Assembly: GCF_900497805.2 (NCBI RefSeq) | Contig: NW_020954585.1 | Location: forward strand, 46,279,789 to 46,343,788 | Direction: 5' to 3' | Length of the DNA: 64,000 nt | From: Vombatus ursinus | Taxonomy: Eukaryota > Chordata > Mammalia > Diprotodontia > Vombatidae | Shown here: in pieces, positions 20,841-30,875 of the stretch | Position numbering within the stretch: position 1 is the stretch's first letter | Layout of the letters: each line of letters starts with the position of its first letter | Notes under the pieces: model-generated | What the model saw: the letters and a program-made list of their open reading frames with translations, nothing else | The model's database searches: none | Told to the model about the DNA's origin: nothing | Translations under genes and position numbers: made by a program

Positions 20841-22120
20841 CAGGGTGCCGCTGCAGAATGGATAAGTGCTTAGCGCTCTCTGTTTCTTTCCAGGGACTGG
20901 GAAGTGGGGGTGGGGGCCTGGGCGGTGGGGAGGATGCAAAAGAGTGGAAAGCCTCGCCCTGCCAAAAAAAAAAAAAAAAAATAGGAAAGATGTGGTCCTA
21001 CGCTTTGCTTATGAAAAACCCAGGGTGAGAAGACCCAGGAGTTCTAGCAAGACTGTTAGCCTGGCCTAGACCAATGGGCTGATCTTGCGGTGATGACCCT
21101 CCCTAGCTAGGCCCGGCTAAATTCAGTGCTCACTGGGCCTTGAAATGACTGGAACTCTATTCCCTTCCTGGCGTCTGGCCCGGGTGGGGAGGAAAGGAGG
21201 GAGCAAGTCCGTACTAGACGCCACGTCTGCCTCAACTCTGCCGAAGAAATCCCCTAGTTAGGGAGGAATAGGGGGGAGGGAACCGGGGGAGGGAGTCACC
21301 TGATGAGGCTGGGATTGGGGTCGTTCTGGGCATTGGTAGGAGAAAAAAAAAGGGACTAGATTTGGGTTACTGTGGGCTGGGAATATAACAAATTAGTTAA
21401 TAGCCCTGCCTTTTCCCAGGTGCGAACTGTAGGTCCGCCTCCACCCCACCCCCCAACCAGGAAATGAACTGCCTAGAATTGAATGAGATTTTGGAAAAAT
21501 GCTGCTGTGGAAATTAAATGTAAACCCAGTCAGGGGTCTAGAATGGGGGTTTTTGACATTAACCACAGAGGTAAACCGGGCGTTTCCCTTGTCCCAAAGC
21601 CGGGGGCTGGGGGGAACGATGGAACGGGGACGGACTACTCGAGTAGCCGGTAGGATCCTTTAGGACTTTGTAATTATTTCCGCTGGTTCTATTTTAGTCT
21701 GCCTCAGGCTTTTTTATTAACTGGGCCTGGCCAGTCACCCTAGCCACAGCCCTGGGGCAGAGGCTGGACTTAATCCCAGAGCCCAGACGTCGGCCTCAGT
21801 GAAATTAGACCTGTTCTGGGCCTGCCTCTTCCTCCCCCGCTTGCCCCCACCCTCGGCTCCCGGGAGTGCCAGGGACTGACTGGGTCAGGTAGGTGACTGG
21901 AGGAAGGTGGAGCCAGGTTCAGTTATGAAGCTCACCGCCCTTTGTCCCTTCTGCTGTTTGGACGGGGAAGGAGAGATTTAGACTCTTCCTGGAGGACGTT
22001 TAAGGCTGGTTTTTCTGTAAGTTTCCTGGACCACTTCCTTCTTTCTTCCCCTTGAGAGGGCTTTAGGATGGCCAGAGAGTCCAAGGGTAATTCTGTTTTA
22101 CGGGGAACATTTTTTTTTTC
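20841..22120. other. GC-rich intronic DNA, nothing recognised
   Basis: G-rich unique sequence with an A17 run near 20963 and a further CpG cluster at 21590-21650. No interspersed repeat is seen until about 22130, where the SINE-dense part of the intron starts. Confidence 0.35.
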
Positions 22121-22149
22121 AAAGTGCTTTCACTTATATTTGAAATACT

Positions 22150-22320
22150 CCAAACAACTATGAAGTAGGCAGATTGTTAATACTCCCATTTTAAAGATAA
22201 GGAAACTAAAGTCCGGAGAGATTAAACTGATTTGCCCAGGGTCACATAGCTAGTTTGTGACAGAGATGGGACAAAGATCCAGGTCATCTGACTGGGACCA
22301 GAGTTAAGTTCTTTGAACTC
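22150..22320 (-). mobile_element. MIR SINE, reverse orientation
   Basis: 'cccattttaaagataaggaa', 'gcccagggtcacatagctag' and a degraded head. First repeat after the repeat-poor domain. Confidence 0.8.
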
Positions 22321-22334
22321 TTGTTTTTTGTTTT

Positions 22335-22425
22335 TTGTTTTTTTGCCTTTCTTTGTATCCCCCGAATTTAGCACTATGCCTGGCAAATTATAGGCACTTA
22401 AAAAATGCTAGTTGACTCCTTTCAA
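22335..22425 (+). mobile_element. L2 3' terminal fragment
   Basis: 'ctttgtatcccccgaattta', 'gcactatgcctggcaaatta' and 'taggcacttaaaaaatgct' match the L2 terminus. Confidence 0.7.
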
Positions 22426-22724
22426 CACAGCGTTTGCCTTTCTAGAAGCTAGTAATCTTTAAAGCGTTAATTTCTGAATATTCCTTGACTGATGTCAGGA
22501 GGGTGTGTTAAACTAAGAAAGAAGCTTTCCTGTGAAAAGTCTTCAGATATTAAGGGAGGATATCGATATTGTCTTCAGGCTTAATTCCCTGGAATGCTGT
22601 TGGGTGTATTAGACATTGGGATTCTAGAAGGGACTTTCTTTCCTCCTCTTTTTCTTTTCAGTTATCCTTGGACCTTTGTCCATGTATTTTTTTTTTTTTA
22701 GAGTTTATCTTTTTAATAGTAGCA

Positions 22725-22960
22725 AATATCTTATTTATATGAAGGCTTCAACACTTAATATAGCTTCATTTGAGCCTCACAACAACCGTGTAAAGTTAGT
22801 GATTAATAGTGGCAGAATGATTAATTCCATTGATTCCATTTCTACCTTAGTAAGTGCTATTTTTTCATTTTTACAGAGGAAGTAAAAGGTTAGTGGTGAA
22901 GTGATTGCCCAAGATTACACAGGGCTAGCAAGGGGCTGAGGGTTCCTGACTCTGTTACTC
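22725..22960 (-). mobile_element. MIR SINE, reverse orientation, diverged
   Basis: 'tgagcctcacaacaaccgtg', 'tttttacagaggaagtaaaa' and 'gattgcccaagattacacag' are in the expected reverse order. Confidence 0.7.
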
Positions 22961-23254
22961 TTCTCAAAACACAAGGATGTCTTGGAGTTTGACTCCTCCA
23001 CAATCAGATTAGCTGTTGATCAACCTTTTACTTGTTATTTATGAATTTGAATGGGGCCTGAGTTAGTGGTACTTCGAATCAGGCGTCCTTTGGTGCCCGC
23101 TGCTAAGATTTATTTCAGCTTCCCATTGCTCTTGGCTCACCTTCTTCTTGAGGGTTTATTTAGGATAAACATAGAACGTAAAAGCAGAGTCTCCTCTCAC
23201 TGGAAAGAGAACCCTCAAAAATACTCTTTTCTCTCCTGTTTTCTTCCCAGGAGG

Positions 23255-23390
23255 GCATCAAAATGAAGTGGAAAGGGTCAGAAGACTCTGGTTTGTGGAC
23301 CCTATCTGACATCTCCTACTTGCGTGACTATAGGCAAATCACTTAACCTGGCTGAGCCAGTTTCCTCATCTAGTAAGCTCATTGGAGTAC
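23255..23390 (+). mobile_element. MIR SINE fragment
   Basis: CORE 'ggcaaatcacttaacctggc' followed by 'gccagtttcctcatctagt', with a poorly kept head. Confidence 0.65.
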
Positions 23391-23394
23391 TAGT

Positions 23395-23560
23395 TTTAGC
23401 GCTAGAAGGGGCCCGAGAGGTCATTTACTCTAACCCCTCATTTTGCAGATGAGGAAACTGAGGCCAAAATGTGTGAAATAACCTTCCCAATGTCATACAG
23501 CTTGTAATTGAAGGAGACAGCATTTGAAAATAGGTGTTTGGACTTCCGCATCTAGTGATG
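23395..23560 (-). mobile_element. MIR SINE, reverse orientation
   Basis: 'gctagaaggggcccgagagg', 'attttgcagatgaggaaact' and 'atgtcatacagcttgtaatt'. One of three adjacent MIR pieces. Confidence 0.75.
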
Positions 23561-23584
23561 GTGATGCTGCCTGCCAGTGCTACG

Positions 23585-23795
23585 TGATAATAGTTAACAT
23601 TTATATAGCACTTTAAGGTTTACAAAGGGCTTTGGGTAGGTGCTACTGTTATTCCCATTTTACAGATGAGGAAACTGAAGCTGAAAGAAGTAAGTGACTC
23701 ACCCAACTGATAAGTGCTGAGGGGGGATTTTAACCTAGGTCTTTCTAATTCCAAGTCCAGTCCTTTATCCATTATACCATCCTGCATAAAATGGA
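23585..23795 (-). mobile_element. MIR-type SINE, near full length, reverse
   Basis: Starts 'aacatttatatagcacttta', passes through 'ttacagatgaggaaactgaa' and ends in the tRNA-like head 'ttatccattataccatcctg'. Confidence 0.85.
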
Positions 23796-24249
23796 AGTAT
23801 TGTTGTTTCTTAAGCTGTGCGGTTCTGGGGATAGGTTCTTTCTTTGGACTTAGCCCTTATTATGAATTTGTAGGTCTAACTTTGAGCAGAAAGATACTCT
23901 CTCAATAGCAAGGGAGATTCTAGGTTTGGATATAGGCTAGGAATCTCTCCTGTAACTAAGCAATAGATAATACTATTCTTGCCTTGACTGTAAGTGCCCA
24001 CAAATTCATTCCATTATTAGCCTACAGCTCCTCCCTGGCTTTGCTGCCGTACAGTTGACATCAGGTAAAACGTGCGTAGATATTTGGGTGATGTTGGAAG
24101 GTCGAAAAGTCATTTCAACACTAGATTTGGGGAGGCAGTACTAGGCATAGGGGTCCAAGGCTATATCACCATCAGTAGCCCCAGTCACTTCAGGGTCATT
24201 AGAGTATCCTAGGACCTCCCACAGAAATTTCTTGGGCTTTCTAAGAATG

Positions 24250-24502
24250 ATAATAATGATGATGGTTGACATTTATATAGTATTTTAAGGTTTGCAAAGT
24301 GCTTTACAAATACCACATTTTATCTTCAGAAAAAAACATGGGAGGTAGGTACTATTACTATTCTCATTTTACAGATGAGGAAACTGAGGCCGACAAATTG
24401 AATGATTTGCCTAGGGTCATACAGCTGTGAGACTGTATTTGAATTTAGGTTTTCCTGACTCCAAACCCAGAGCTCTATCCACTGTGCTACCTAGCTGCTG
24501 TA
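24250..24502 (-). mobile_element. MIR-type SINE, marsupial form, near full length
   Basis: 'gacatttatatagtatttta', 'ttttacagatgaggaaactg', 'cctagggtcatacagctgtg' and the head 'ccactgtgctacctagctgc' give every block in reverse order. Confidence 0.9.
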
Positions 24503-24564
24503 GGGTAGAACAAGAATGTATGGGTAAATACATGGGAAATAGATCCTGAAATAATGTTACAAAT

Positions 24565-24745
24565 TAGTGATAGGTTCCTAGTCTTATAACTAGAAGGAAC
24601 TTTACATGTTATCTAATACAGTCATCTTATTTTACAGATGAGGAAATTGAGGCCCTAAGGTCACATTGATAGCCAGTGGAAGATCTGGGTTTCTAAACCA
24701 GGCTCAAAACCTCCAAATCTAGTCACTTTCCACTAACCTGCTGCA
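24565..24745 (-). mobile_element. MIR SINE, reverse orientation
   Basis: 'tttacagatgaggaaattga', 'aaggtcacattgatagccag' and a decayed head. Short-tail form starting with an 'agaaggaactttacatg' block. Confidence 0.75.
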
Positions 24746-24839
24746 ATTAACAAGTACTTTTGTTTGATAAGTCAAAAGGATCATATTAATACTAGGCTAC
24801 AGGGATAGGGACCAGATCTGTAATTTTATTGGTAAATGG

Positions 24840-25045
24840 GACTCCTAGCTGAGGAAACTCACCTTGAGAAGGTGCATGTGAGCACCTTCTCTGTAGTTTA
24901 TGCTCTCAGAATTGCTTAGGATACTGAGTAGTTAAGTGACTTGTCCACGGTCACATATTTGGTAAATGTTAATTGAGAGACATGAACCTTTGAAGTCTTC
25001 TTGACTCTAAGACCAGTTCTTTTTCTACTGTGACCCACTTCCTCT
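24840..25045 (-). mobile_element. MIR SINE, reverse orientation, diverged
   Basis: 'taagtgacttgtccacggtc' followed by 'agtcttcttgactctaagac' and 'ctactgtgacccacttcct'. Confidence 0.65.
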
Positions 25046-25079
25046 CCACATTAAAACAGTAATTCATATTTTAAGGTAT

Positions 25080-25385
25080 CAGTAAAATCACATAAAGTTA
25101 GAGCTGGAATAGACTTAAGAACATAGGTTATTAGAGCTGGATGGGATCTTAGAATATGAAGTAGCAGCTGTCAGAGCTGAAAGTGCCCTTAGAACAAAGT
25201 ATATGAATGTCAGCTCCAGGAAGGACCTTTGAGATCATCAAACCATCCTTCTACCCCTCCCTCTGTGCCCTTCCACCCCCTTAGAGATGAGAACATTGCT
25301 GCCTGAGGTCATACCAGAGTGTGACCTGTAGTAACTCCCAGTAAGTGTTAAAACCTGGCTAGAACCCAGGTTTTATATGAATAAT
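25080..25385 (-). repeat. MIR with internal tandem duplication
   Basis: The MIR-derived phrase 'ttagagctgg' plus 'gaccttagaa'-like text recurs about four times at 25095-25240, spaced about 40 bases. A single MIR body follows ('ttagagatgagaacattgct', 'cctgaggtcataccagagtg'). This points to local expansion of one MIR segment. Confidence 0.6.
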
Positions 25386-25484
25386 TCTAGTGTCGCCACT
25401 TTTAATAACAACAGCTAACACCTATGTTGCTGGCACTGTTACCGGCAGAGGAATATGAGAGGTGTAAAATAGAACTCCTACTCT

Positions 25485-25710
25485 ATCAAATGAGATAATA
25501 TTTGTAAAGCACTTAGCTAGGTGGTGCAGCGGATAGAGTACTGGGCCTGGAATCAGGAGGACCTGAGTTCAAATCTAGCCTCAGACACTTAGTAGCCGTG
25601 TGATCCTGGGCAAATCACAACCCTGATTGTCTGGGGTTGGGGGGGAAAGCAATGCACTTAGCTTAGTGCCTGGCATATAGTAGGTACCATATAAATGCCT
25701 ATTTCTCCTC
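25485..25710 (+). mobile_element. MIR tail split by a younger SINE
   Basis: 'atgagataatatttgtaaag' breaks off at about 25511 and resumes after the inserted SINE as 'cacttagcttagtgcctggc' with 'atagtaggtaccatataaat'. 'gcacttagc' occurs on both sides, consistent with a target-site duplication. Confidence 0.75.
25512..25650 (+). mobile_element. Mar3/WSINE1-type SINE nested in MIR
   Basis: Head 'gctaggtggtgcagcggata', body 'gaggacctgagttcaaatct' and 'gcctcagacacttagtag', ending 'ccctgattgtctgg' with no Bov-B-like tail. Confidence 0.85.
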
Positions 25711-25880
25711 CTGTTTTTAAATAGCATGTGTGTATGTGTTTTTAAAAACATACATATATTTAAATCTGGAAAGGAATGTTAGGCACCATCTATTCCAACT
25801 TTGTCATTTTATAATGACAAATGAAAAGATGAGGTCTAGAGAGGAGATTTGCCAAAGGTGGCATTGATAGTAGCAGGTCT

Positions 25881-26074
25881 ACAAGTTTCACACAGGAGGC
25901 AGCTAGGTGGCGCAATTGATAGAGCACAGGCCTTGGAGTCAGGAGGGCCTGAGTTCAAGTTCGGCCTCAGACACTTGACACTTACTAGCTGTGTGACCCT
26001 GGGCAAGTCACTTAACCCCATTGCCTACCAAAAAGCAAACAAACAAACAAAAAAATAAAAACAAGTTTCACACA
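25881..26074 (+). mobile_element. Mar3/WSINE1-type SINE with intact target-site duplication
   Basis: SINE body about 25895-26060: 'ggcagctaggtggcgcaat', 'gcctcagacacttgacactt', 'ttaaccccattgcctacc' and an A-rich tail. It is flanked by identical 14-base copies of 'acaagtttcacaca' at 25881-25894 and 26061-26074. The perfect duplication marks a relatively young insertion. Confidence 0.95.
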
Positions 26075-26399
26075 AATCCTTTAACTCCAAATCCACCATT
26101 CTTTCTACATTGGTACTTCAGTGAGATTTTCAGGTCTTTGAGGGGAGAGGGGAGGCAGGGACTAGAATTCACATCTCTTTCATTGGTAAAATATAAAACA
26201 GTAAGAAACAGTATTGGAGAGTATTGGTTATTGGTACTAAACTGTGATTCCAAGAATATTTGCAGGAAGAGTGAGTTTGGGCTTCCCGTCTGGGGCCTCT
26301 AGCTTTTTCTCAAACGGCCAAAAGAAGAGATTATATTTTGTGATCTCTAAGGTCCTTTCTGGGACCTGATACTCTATAATTCTTTTAGAAAAGAGGAGA

Positions 26400-27250
26400 C
26401 GATGATACTGATATTTGGAAATAAGGTTGGAGATCCAAGATAGATATGATATATAGGCAATTGGTACAAATATTTAAGAACAAAAGACATTCCCAAAAGA
26501 TAAGTGGTCAAAGGATCCAAACAAACAAAAGAATTGCATGCTTGTCAGTGGCATGGAAAAGATTGCTCCAGATCACTAAGGAAAATGCAAATTTAGACAA
26601 CTCTGAGGTTTTACTTTGGTAGGTGTGAGGGGAACAGGCATACTAATACACTCATATATTAAAGCTGTGGATTAGTCAACTCATTCTGGAAAAACAATGT
26701 GGAATTATGTAAAAAAAAGTCATTAATAGTTTTTAAATGCCCTTTGACTCAGTCATTCCAACTATTGGACTGGGAAATCAAAGGCAGAAAATTTCCATGT
26801 ATGCTAAAATATTGGTGTCTGAATGGAATTGAATTTTGTTTTGTCATTTAAAGAAATGATGAATGTATAGGATTTAGACAAACATGGAAAGCCTTATAAA
26901 TGTATCTAGACTGAAGCAAGCAGAAGAACCAGGAGAATAATATACACATTGACTGCAGTAACATAAACAAAAAAATTCCACGAAAATGAAGGAGAAAGTT
27001 GAGTAATTATGTCTAGCTTTTGGCCCTAGAGAAGAGATGAGAAAGCACTTCCCTGTTTTGGTAGAGTTTGAGTAAGGGTGGCAAATGTTGAAAATACTGT
27101 TAATTATGCAGACTAGATGCCCTGGTCAGTTTTACTTAACTCATTTTCTTTGTTACAGGGGAAGGCTTATTTGTTGGTAGTAAGGGGCTATGTCTGAAAA
27201 TGACTGTGACATAAAAAGAGAAGGTATACAACCTTTGAAAAAAATTAAAA
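26400..27250 (+). mobile_element. L1 LINE 3' part (ORF2 end and 3' UTR), decayed
   Basis: Contains the L1 ORF2 C-terminal signature text: 'aagataagtggtcaaaggat', 'gcaaatttagacaactctga', 'gaagcaagcagaagaaccag' and 'gagaataatatacacat'. These fit marsupial L1 elements. Many small indels; no open frame. Confidence 0.7.
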
Positions 27251-27289
27251 TTTACCCTTTAAAAAGAAAAGACAAAAAAAAGTGGAAGT

Positions 27290-27650
27290 TGAATAGGAGA
27301 GATGGGCCTTAAATGCCCAACTGAGAAGCTTGAACTTGATCTTACATAGAGTAGAGGTTCATCTTAGGTTCTAGAGCAGGGGTTATGATTAATTGACATT
27401 TTAATTAAATACATTTTAACAGTATCAGTGCTGAGGATACAAAAACAAGAGTCCTCACTCAAGGAACTTGCAAGAAGAGGGGAGGAGGAAATGATACAAC
27501 GTATATGCTAATAAGTAAAATCAGGAAAATGATTGTATGGAGAGAGTACGAATATTTGGGGTGAACAAGGGATTTATGCTCTGAAGAAAAGACCAGGATT
27601 CTAAGGGTCAAAAATGAGGTGGGGAAATTCATTCCTGGCACGGTGGTGGT
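27290..27650 (-). mobile_element. L2 LINE fragments, reverse orientation
   Basis: 'gggccttaaatgcccaactg' with 'gaagcttgaacttgatctta' is reverse-complement L2 body. A second piece starts at about 27400 with an L2-terminus-like 'tgctgaggatacaaaaaca' and 'tcaaggaacttgcaaga'. Confidence 0.65.
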
Positions 27651-27690
27651 ATTCCTGTTAGAGGCGATAAGAGTACTGAATTCTAGCCGA

Positions 27691-27790
27691 CTAATAGTAG
27701 TAGTGGTAGTAGTAGCAGTAGTAGTAGTGGTGGTGAGAGTAGTGGTGGTAGGGGTATGGTGATAGTAGTGGTGGTTGTGATAGTCCTCAT
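27691..27790. repeat. TAG/TGG trinucleotide repeat, imperfect
   Basis: GTA and GTG triplets alternate for about 100 bases, separating two L2 segments of the same orientation. Confidence 0.9.
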
Positions 27791-27829
27791 CTACTTTGGC
27801 TGGAATACCATTTCTGAAAGGGAATAGTA

Positions 27830-28085
27830 AGAAATAAATCTGAAAACCTAAAAGGAAGCCAAGTTGTGGAGGGTTTAAAGTGCTGGGCTAAGGAGTTTGC
27901 AGTTAGGCTAAGGATGGGACTAAATGCTTTTGAGTAGGGGAATGAATGGCATGGTCAAATTTTTGCTTTAGGAAGATCATTTTAGCAGGAGAATAGAGAA
28001 TGGATTAGAGAGGGGAGAAAACTGGAAGCAGAGAGGACAATGAGGAAGCTAAGGCACGTATTAGGAAGCTGTAAGGCATGTACAT
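27830..28085 (-). mobile_element. L2 LINE body, reverse orientation
   Basis: 'ggagggtttaaagtgctggg', 'gaatggcatggtcaaatttt' and 'aggaagatcattttagcagg' match L2 text that follows the preceding fragment in L2 order. It may be the same insertion, split by the triplet repeat. Confidence 0.75.
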
Positions 28086-28269
28086 ATAAGGTATTTGGGT
28101 TTTGAGGACCTGACCTAGGGTAAAAGGAAATCAGTTCGTGGTATGCAAAATGAACTAGCTGGAGGGAAGTTTAATGTTTCTTCCAGATCAGAAAGAAAGA
28201 ATGAGATACAGAAGGGAGTCATTTAGTAGAGAATCTTCCTATGTGGGGTGGATATGAAGAAATGTGGGA

Positions 28270-28605
28270 AACTGAGCGTGAGTAAGGCCATAAACTTTCC
28301 ACTCATTTGTTTACTAGGCAAGGCTCTTTACCTCTCTGAGACTCAGTTTCTTTTTTGTAAAATGAAGTTAATAATACTTGTGCTATAGATTAAAACATAT
28401 ACATGTATCTGTATATATGTATATATACACATATATATGACATGACAAACGTGGGAATCTGTCTTGCTTGATGATACATATTTATAACAAAAATATTAAT
28501 AAGTGTGAGAAAAATAGTAATAATTGCACTAGATGCCTTGGGCTGGTTATAAAGAAAATACTTTGTAAACTTAGAAGGGCTATGTAAGTACCAGTTATTA
28601 CCTGA
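28270..28605 (+). mobile_element. MIR SINE interrupted by AT-rich insert
   Basis: 'ctctgagactcagtttcttt' and 'tgtaaaatgaagttaataat' give the CORE and following block. A TATA-rich run (28395-28440) and unassigned sequence intervene before the MIR end 'aaatactttgtaaacttag'. Confidence 0.6.
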
Positions 28606-28689
28606 GTGGCAGTAGGAGAGATTGGAGATCATCTTGTGTTAGGCCAGGTCTGTGGAAAGACTAGGGAACTAGACAGGCAATATGGGAGA

Positions 28690-28800
28690 GGGGAAAGAGC
28701 ACCATACCTAGGCAATTGAGACCTGGGTTCCAGTCCCAGCTCTTTTACGACCTAGTAATATGACCTTGGGCAGGTTACTTCACGCTTCTCTGGGACTGGT
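28690..28800 (+). mobile_element. MIR SINE fragment
   Basis: 'gagacctgggttccagtccc' followed by 'aatatgaccttgggcaggtt' and 'acttcacgcttctctggga'. Confidence 0.75.
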
Positions 28801-29284
28801 TTGTAGAGGGAGTTGGAACCTGTAATTTTTAAGGGTTCCTTCAAGTTCTGATGATCTATCTATGTTCTTACTGACCAGTGTAATTTCAAAGCCAAAGAAG
28901 GTGGCTGTTGAGAATTCAGTTACCAAACCTGGGCTGTAAGTGGGAGCTAAAGTTGCCAGGCCTTCATTCTGGGTTTGGTTACTTTGTTGTGTAATAAACA
29001 TCTGATCTAGTCCCATTGTGTGCATGCAAATAAATTAGGCTAAATAGGAGCTAAATCTAATCAGTTATGTTAATTGGCCCTAATTATAAGAAAAATGAGG
29101 AACTATAGTCAACCTAGGATAAAAAGTGATGAGAGTTGGGTAGGGCCGATGGACTTTCAAAACCAACTGGAAAAATTAAGATAATTTACAGCTTTCTCTG
29201 CACCTACCTCCTTTCTTTTCTAACAGTGGAGATTGCCTTAATCTCTGCCTGGTTTGGGCACTGCCATCCCAATGTCAGTGTTAT
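28801..29284. other. Intronic sequence, nothing recognised
   Basis: AT-leaning unique sequence. No repeat block or exon was recognised. Confidence 0.3.
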
Positions 29285-29755
29285 TAGTAGCTAATAATAA
29301 TAGCTGGCATTTAGGGTTGGCCCTTTAAGGTTTGGAGAGTGCTTTACATATGGTAAGGTAGCTAGGTGGCACAGTGGATAGAGCATCGGGCTTGAAATCA
29401 GGAAAATTCATCTTCCTGAGTCCACATCCAAGCCTTATACATTTACTAGCTGGGCAAGCCACTTTGCCCTGTTTGCCTCAGGTCCTTCTCTATAAAATGA
29501 GCTTCTGAAGAAGGAAATGGCAAACCGTTCCAGTATCTTTTGCCAAGAAAACCCCCCAAAAGGGGTTATGACTGAAAATGACTCAGCAATAAATTACCCG
29601 TTATCTCATTTGTTCCTTGCAATTACTCTGTGAAGTAGGTACTCTTATCCCCATTTCTCCCAGGTCATCAGAAAGTTTGTTAAGGATCTAATACAGGATT
29701 CAAAGTCAAGTCTTCCTGACTCCAAGTTCAATACAATTCACTTTATCACTTAGCT
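29285..29755 (-). mobile_element. MIR-type SINE split by Mar1
   Basis: 'atagctggcatttagggttg' through 'gtgctttacatatgg' breaks at about 29350. It resumes at about 29595 with 'cgttatctcatttgttcctt' and 'ctgtgaagtaggtactctta', then runs to the head near 29750. Confidence 0.85.
29352..29592 (+). mobile_element. Mar1 CORE-SINE nested in MIR
   Basis: Head 'gtagctaggtggcacagtgg', degraded CORE, then the Bov-B-like tail 'aaggaaatggcaaaccgttc' and 'tttgccaagaaaacccccca'. The tail separates Mar1 from MIR. Confidence 0.9.
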
Positions 29756-29826
29756 GCAGCTGCCTAAGTTTCAGTACTTTATATGTACATTTTTATATGA
29801 CCTTTCAATAAATGAATATATGTATA

Positions 29827-29973
29827 TTTTTTAATTTGCTAGGCAGTGGGGTTAAGTGACTTGCCCAGGTTCACACAGCTATTAAGTGTCAAATGTCTGA
29901 GGCCGGATTTGAACTCAGGTCCTCCTGAATCCAGGGCCGGTGCTCTATCCACTGCACCACCTAGCTGCCCCCA
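29827..29973 (-). mobile_element. Mar3/WSINE1-type SINE, reverse
   Basis: 'ggcagtggggttaagtgact', 'gcccaggttcacacagctat', 'gaggccggatttgaactcag' and the head 'ctgcaccacctagctgcccc'. Confidence 0.93.
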
Positions 29974-30019
29974 AATGCATATGTTTTTAATTCCAGATAA
30001 CCTCATTCTTCATGGTGGT

Positions 30020-30690
30020 TCGATATTTATTTTGTGATAAGTTCTGTTCCATATTGGAAAACTCAACCAATTCTGCTGAATTTGACACTATTGACCAACC
30101 TATCTTCCGACTTAACCTCTCTCTTCTCTGAGTCTTTGTGATACTTCCCTGTCCTTCAGTCTTCCTGGTTATTCTCCTACCTGTCTGACTGCTCCTCAGT
30201 GTCCTTTGCTGGATCATTCATTATCCATGTCCCACTCCTTATGTGTTGGGTGTACCCCAGGGTCCCGTCTTGGGCCCTCTTCTGTCTTTAAACCCTCCCT
30301 TTTGGTCTTTTCATCAGGTTCCCCTTAGTTGAACTATCATCTCTATGCAGATGATTCCTAGACCTACATAAGTAGCTGTTACCTTTTTCCTGAGCCTGTT
30401 GCCTCATTACCAACCAACATTTCCACCTGGATGTCCTGTAGACATCTTCAACTCAACACATCTAAAACAGAACTCACCTTTTCCCCACCATGCTCTTCCC
30501 TCTTCCCTATGCATTCATAATAGCCATCATCCTAGTTTAGTTTCCCATTATCTCTAATCTGGGCTATTGCATTTGTCTCCTGATTTGTTTCCCTGCCCGG
30601 CCTCTCCCCTCTCTAATCCATCTTCACACAGCTGCCAAACTGATACTCCTAAAGCAAAGGTTTGTGCCCCTGCTCAATAACTCCTAGTCC
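30020..30690 (+). mobile_element. L2 LINE reverse transcriptase segment
   Basis: Sense-strand L2 ORF2. Bases 30249-30281 translate to GVPQGPVLGPL (the RT GVPQGSVLGP motif) and 30344-30355 to YADD (catalytic site). The two lie in different frames, so a frameshift separates them. After YADD comes 'aactcaacacatctaaaaca' typical of L2. Broken and old. Confidence 0.88.
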
Positions 30691-30875
30691 AGAGATTGAG
30701 ATCTGGACAGAGGACTTCAAGTCAGCCATTTTACCGCTACGGAAAATAAGACTCAGAGAGGTCTAAGACTTGCTAACGTTATAAGCCTTGTCAAAGGTCA
30801 ATAAGAGAGTGGGGATTTGAACTCATGTCCTCTGACAATATCTTGCTCCTTTTCTACCGTATCACACTGGCTGGC
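30691..30875 (-). mobile_element. MIR SINE nested in L2
   Basis: 'taagactcagagaggtctaa' and 'ggggatttgaactcatgtcc' in reverse orientation. L2 text stops before it ('cctgctcaataactcct') and resumes after it ('ggctccctcttccctctt') without loss, so this MIR inserted into L2. Confidence 0.8.

Larger units (their letters stand above)
4030..22120. other. Transposon-poor, CpG-rich domain around the TNRC18 5' end
   Basis: Over about 18 kb I recognise essentially no SINE or LINE; only a possible MIR scrap near 6530 and another near 9375 come close. Both flanks are repeat-dense. GC content and CpG frequency are raised, with many runs of 8 or more G or C. Such transposon-free tracts are known in mammals around developmental regulators. 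Boundaries are by eye. Confidence 0.7.

Noticed and set aside
25895-26060. A tRNA gene
   Set aside because: The tRNA-like head with A and B box resemblance belongs to a SINE with target-site duplications and A-rich tail. The same applies to all other SINE heads.
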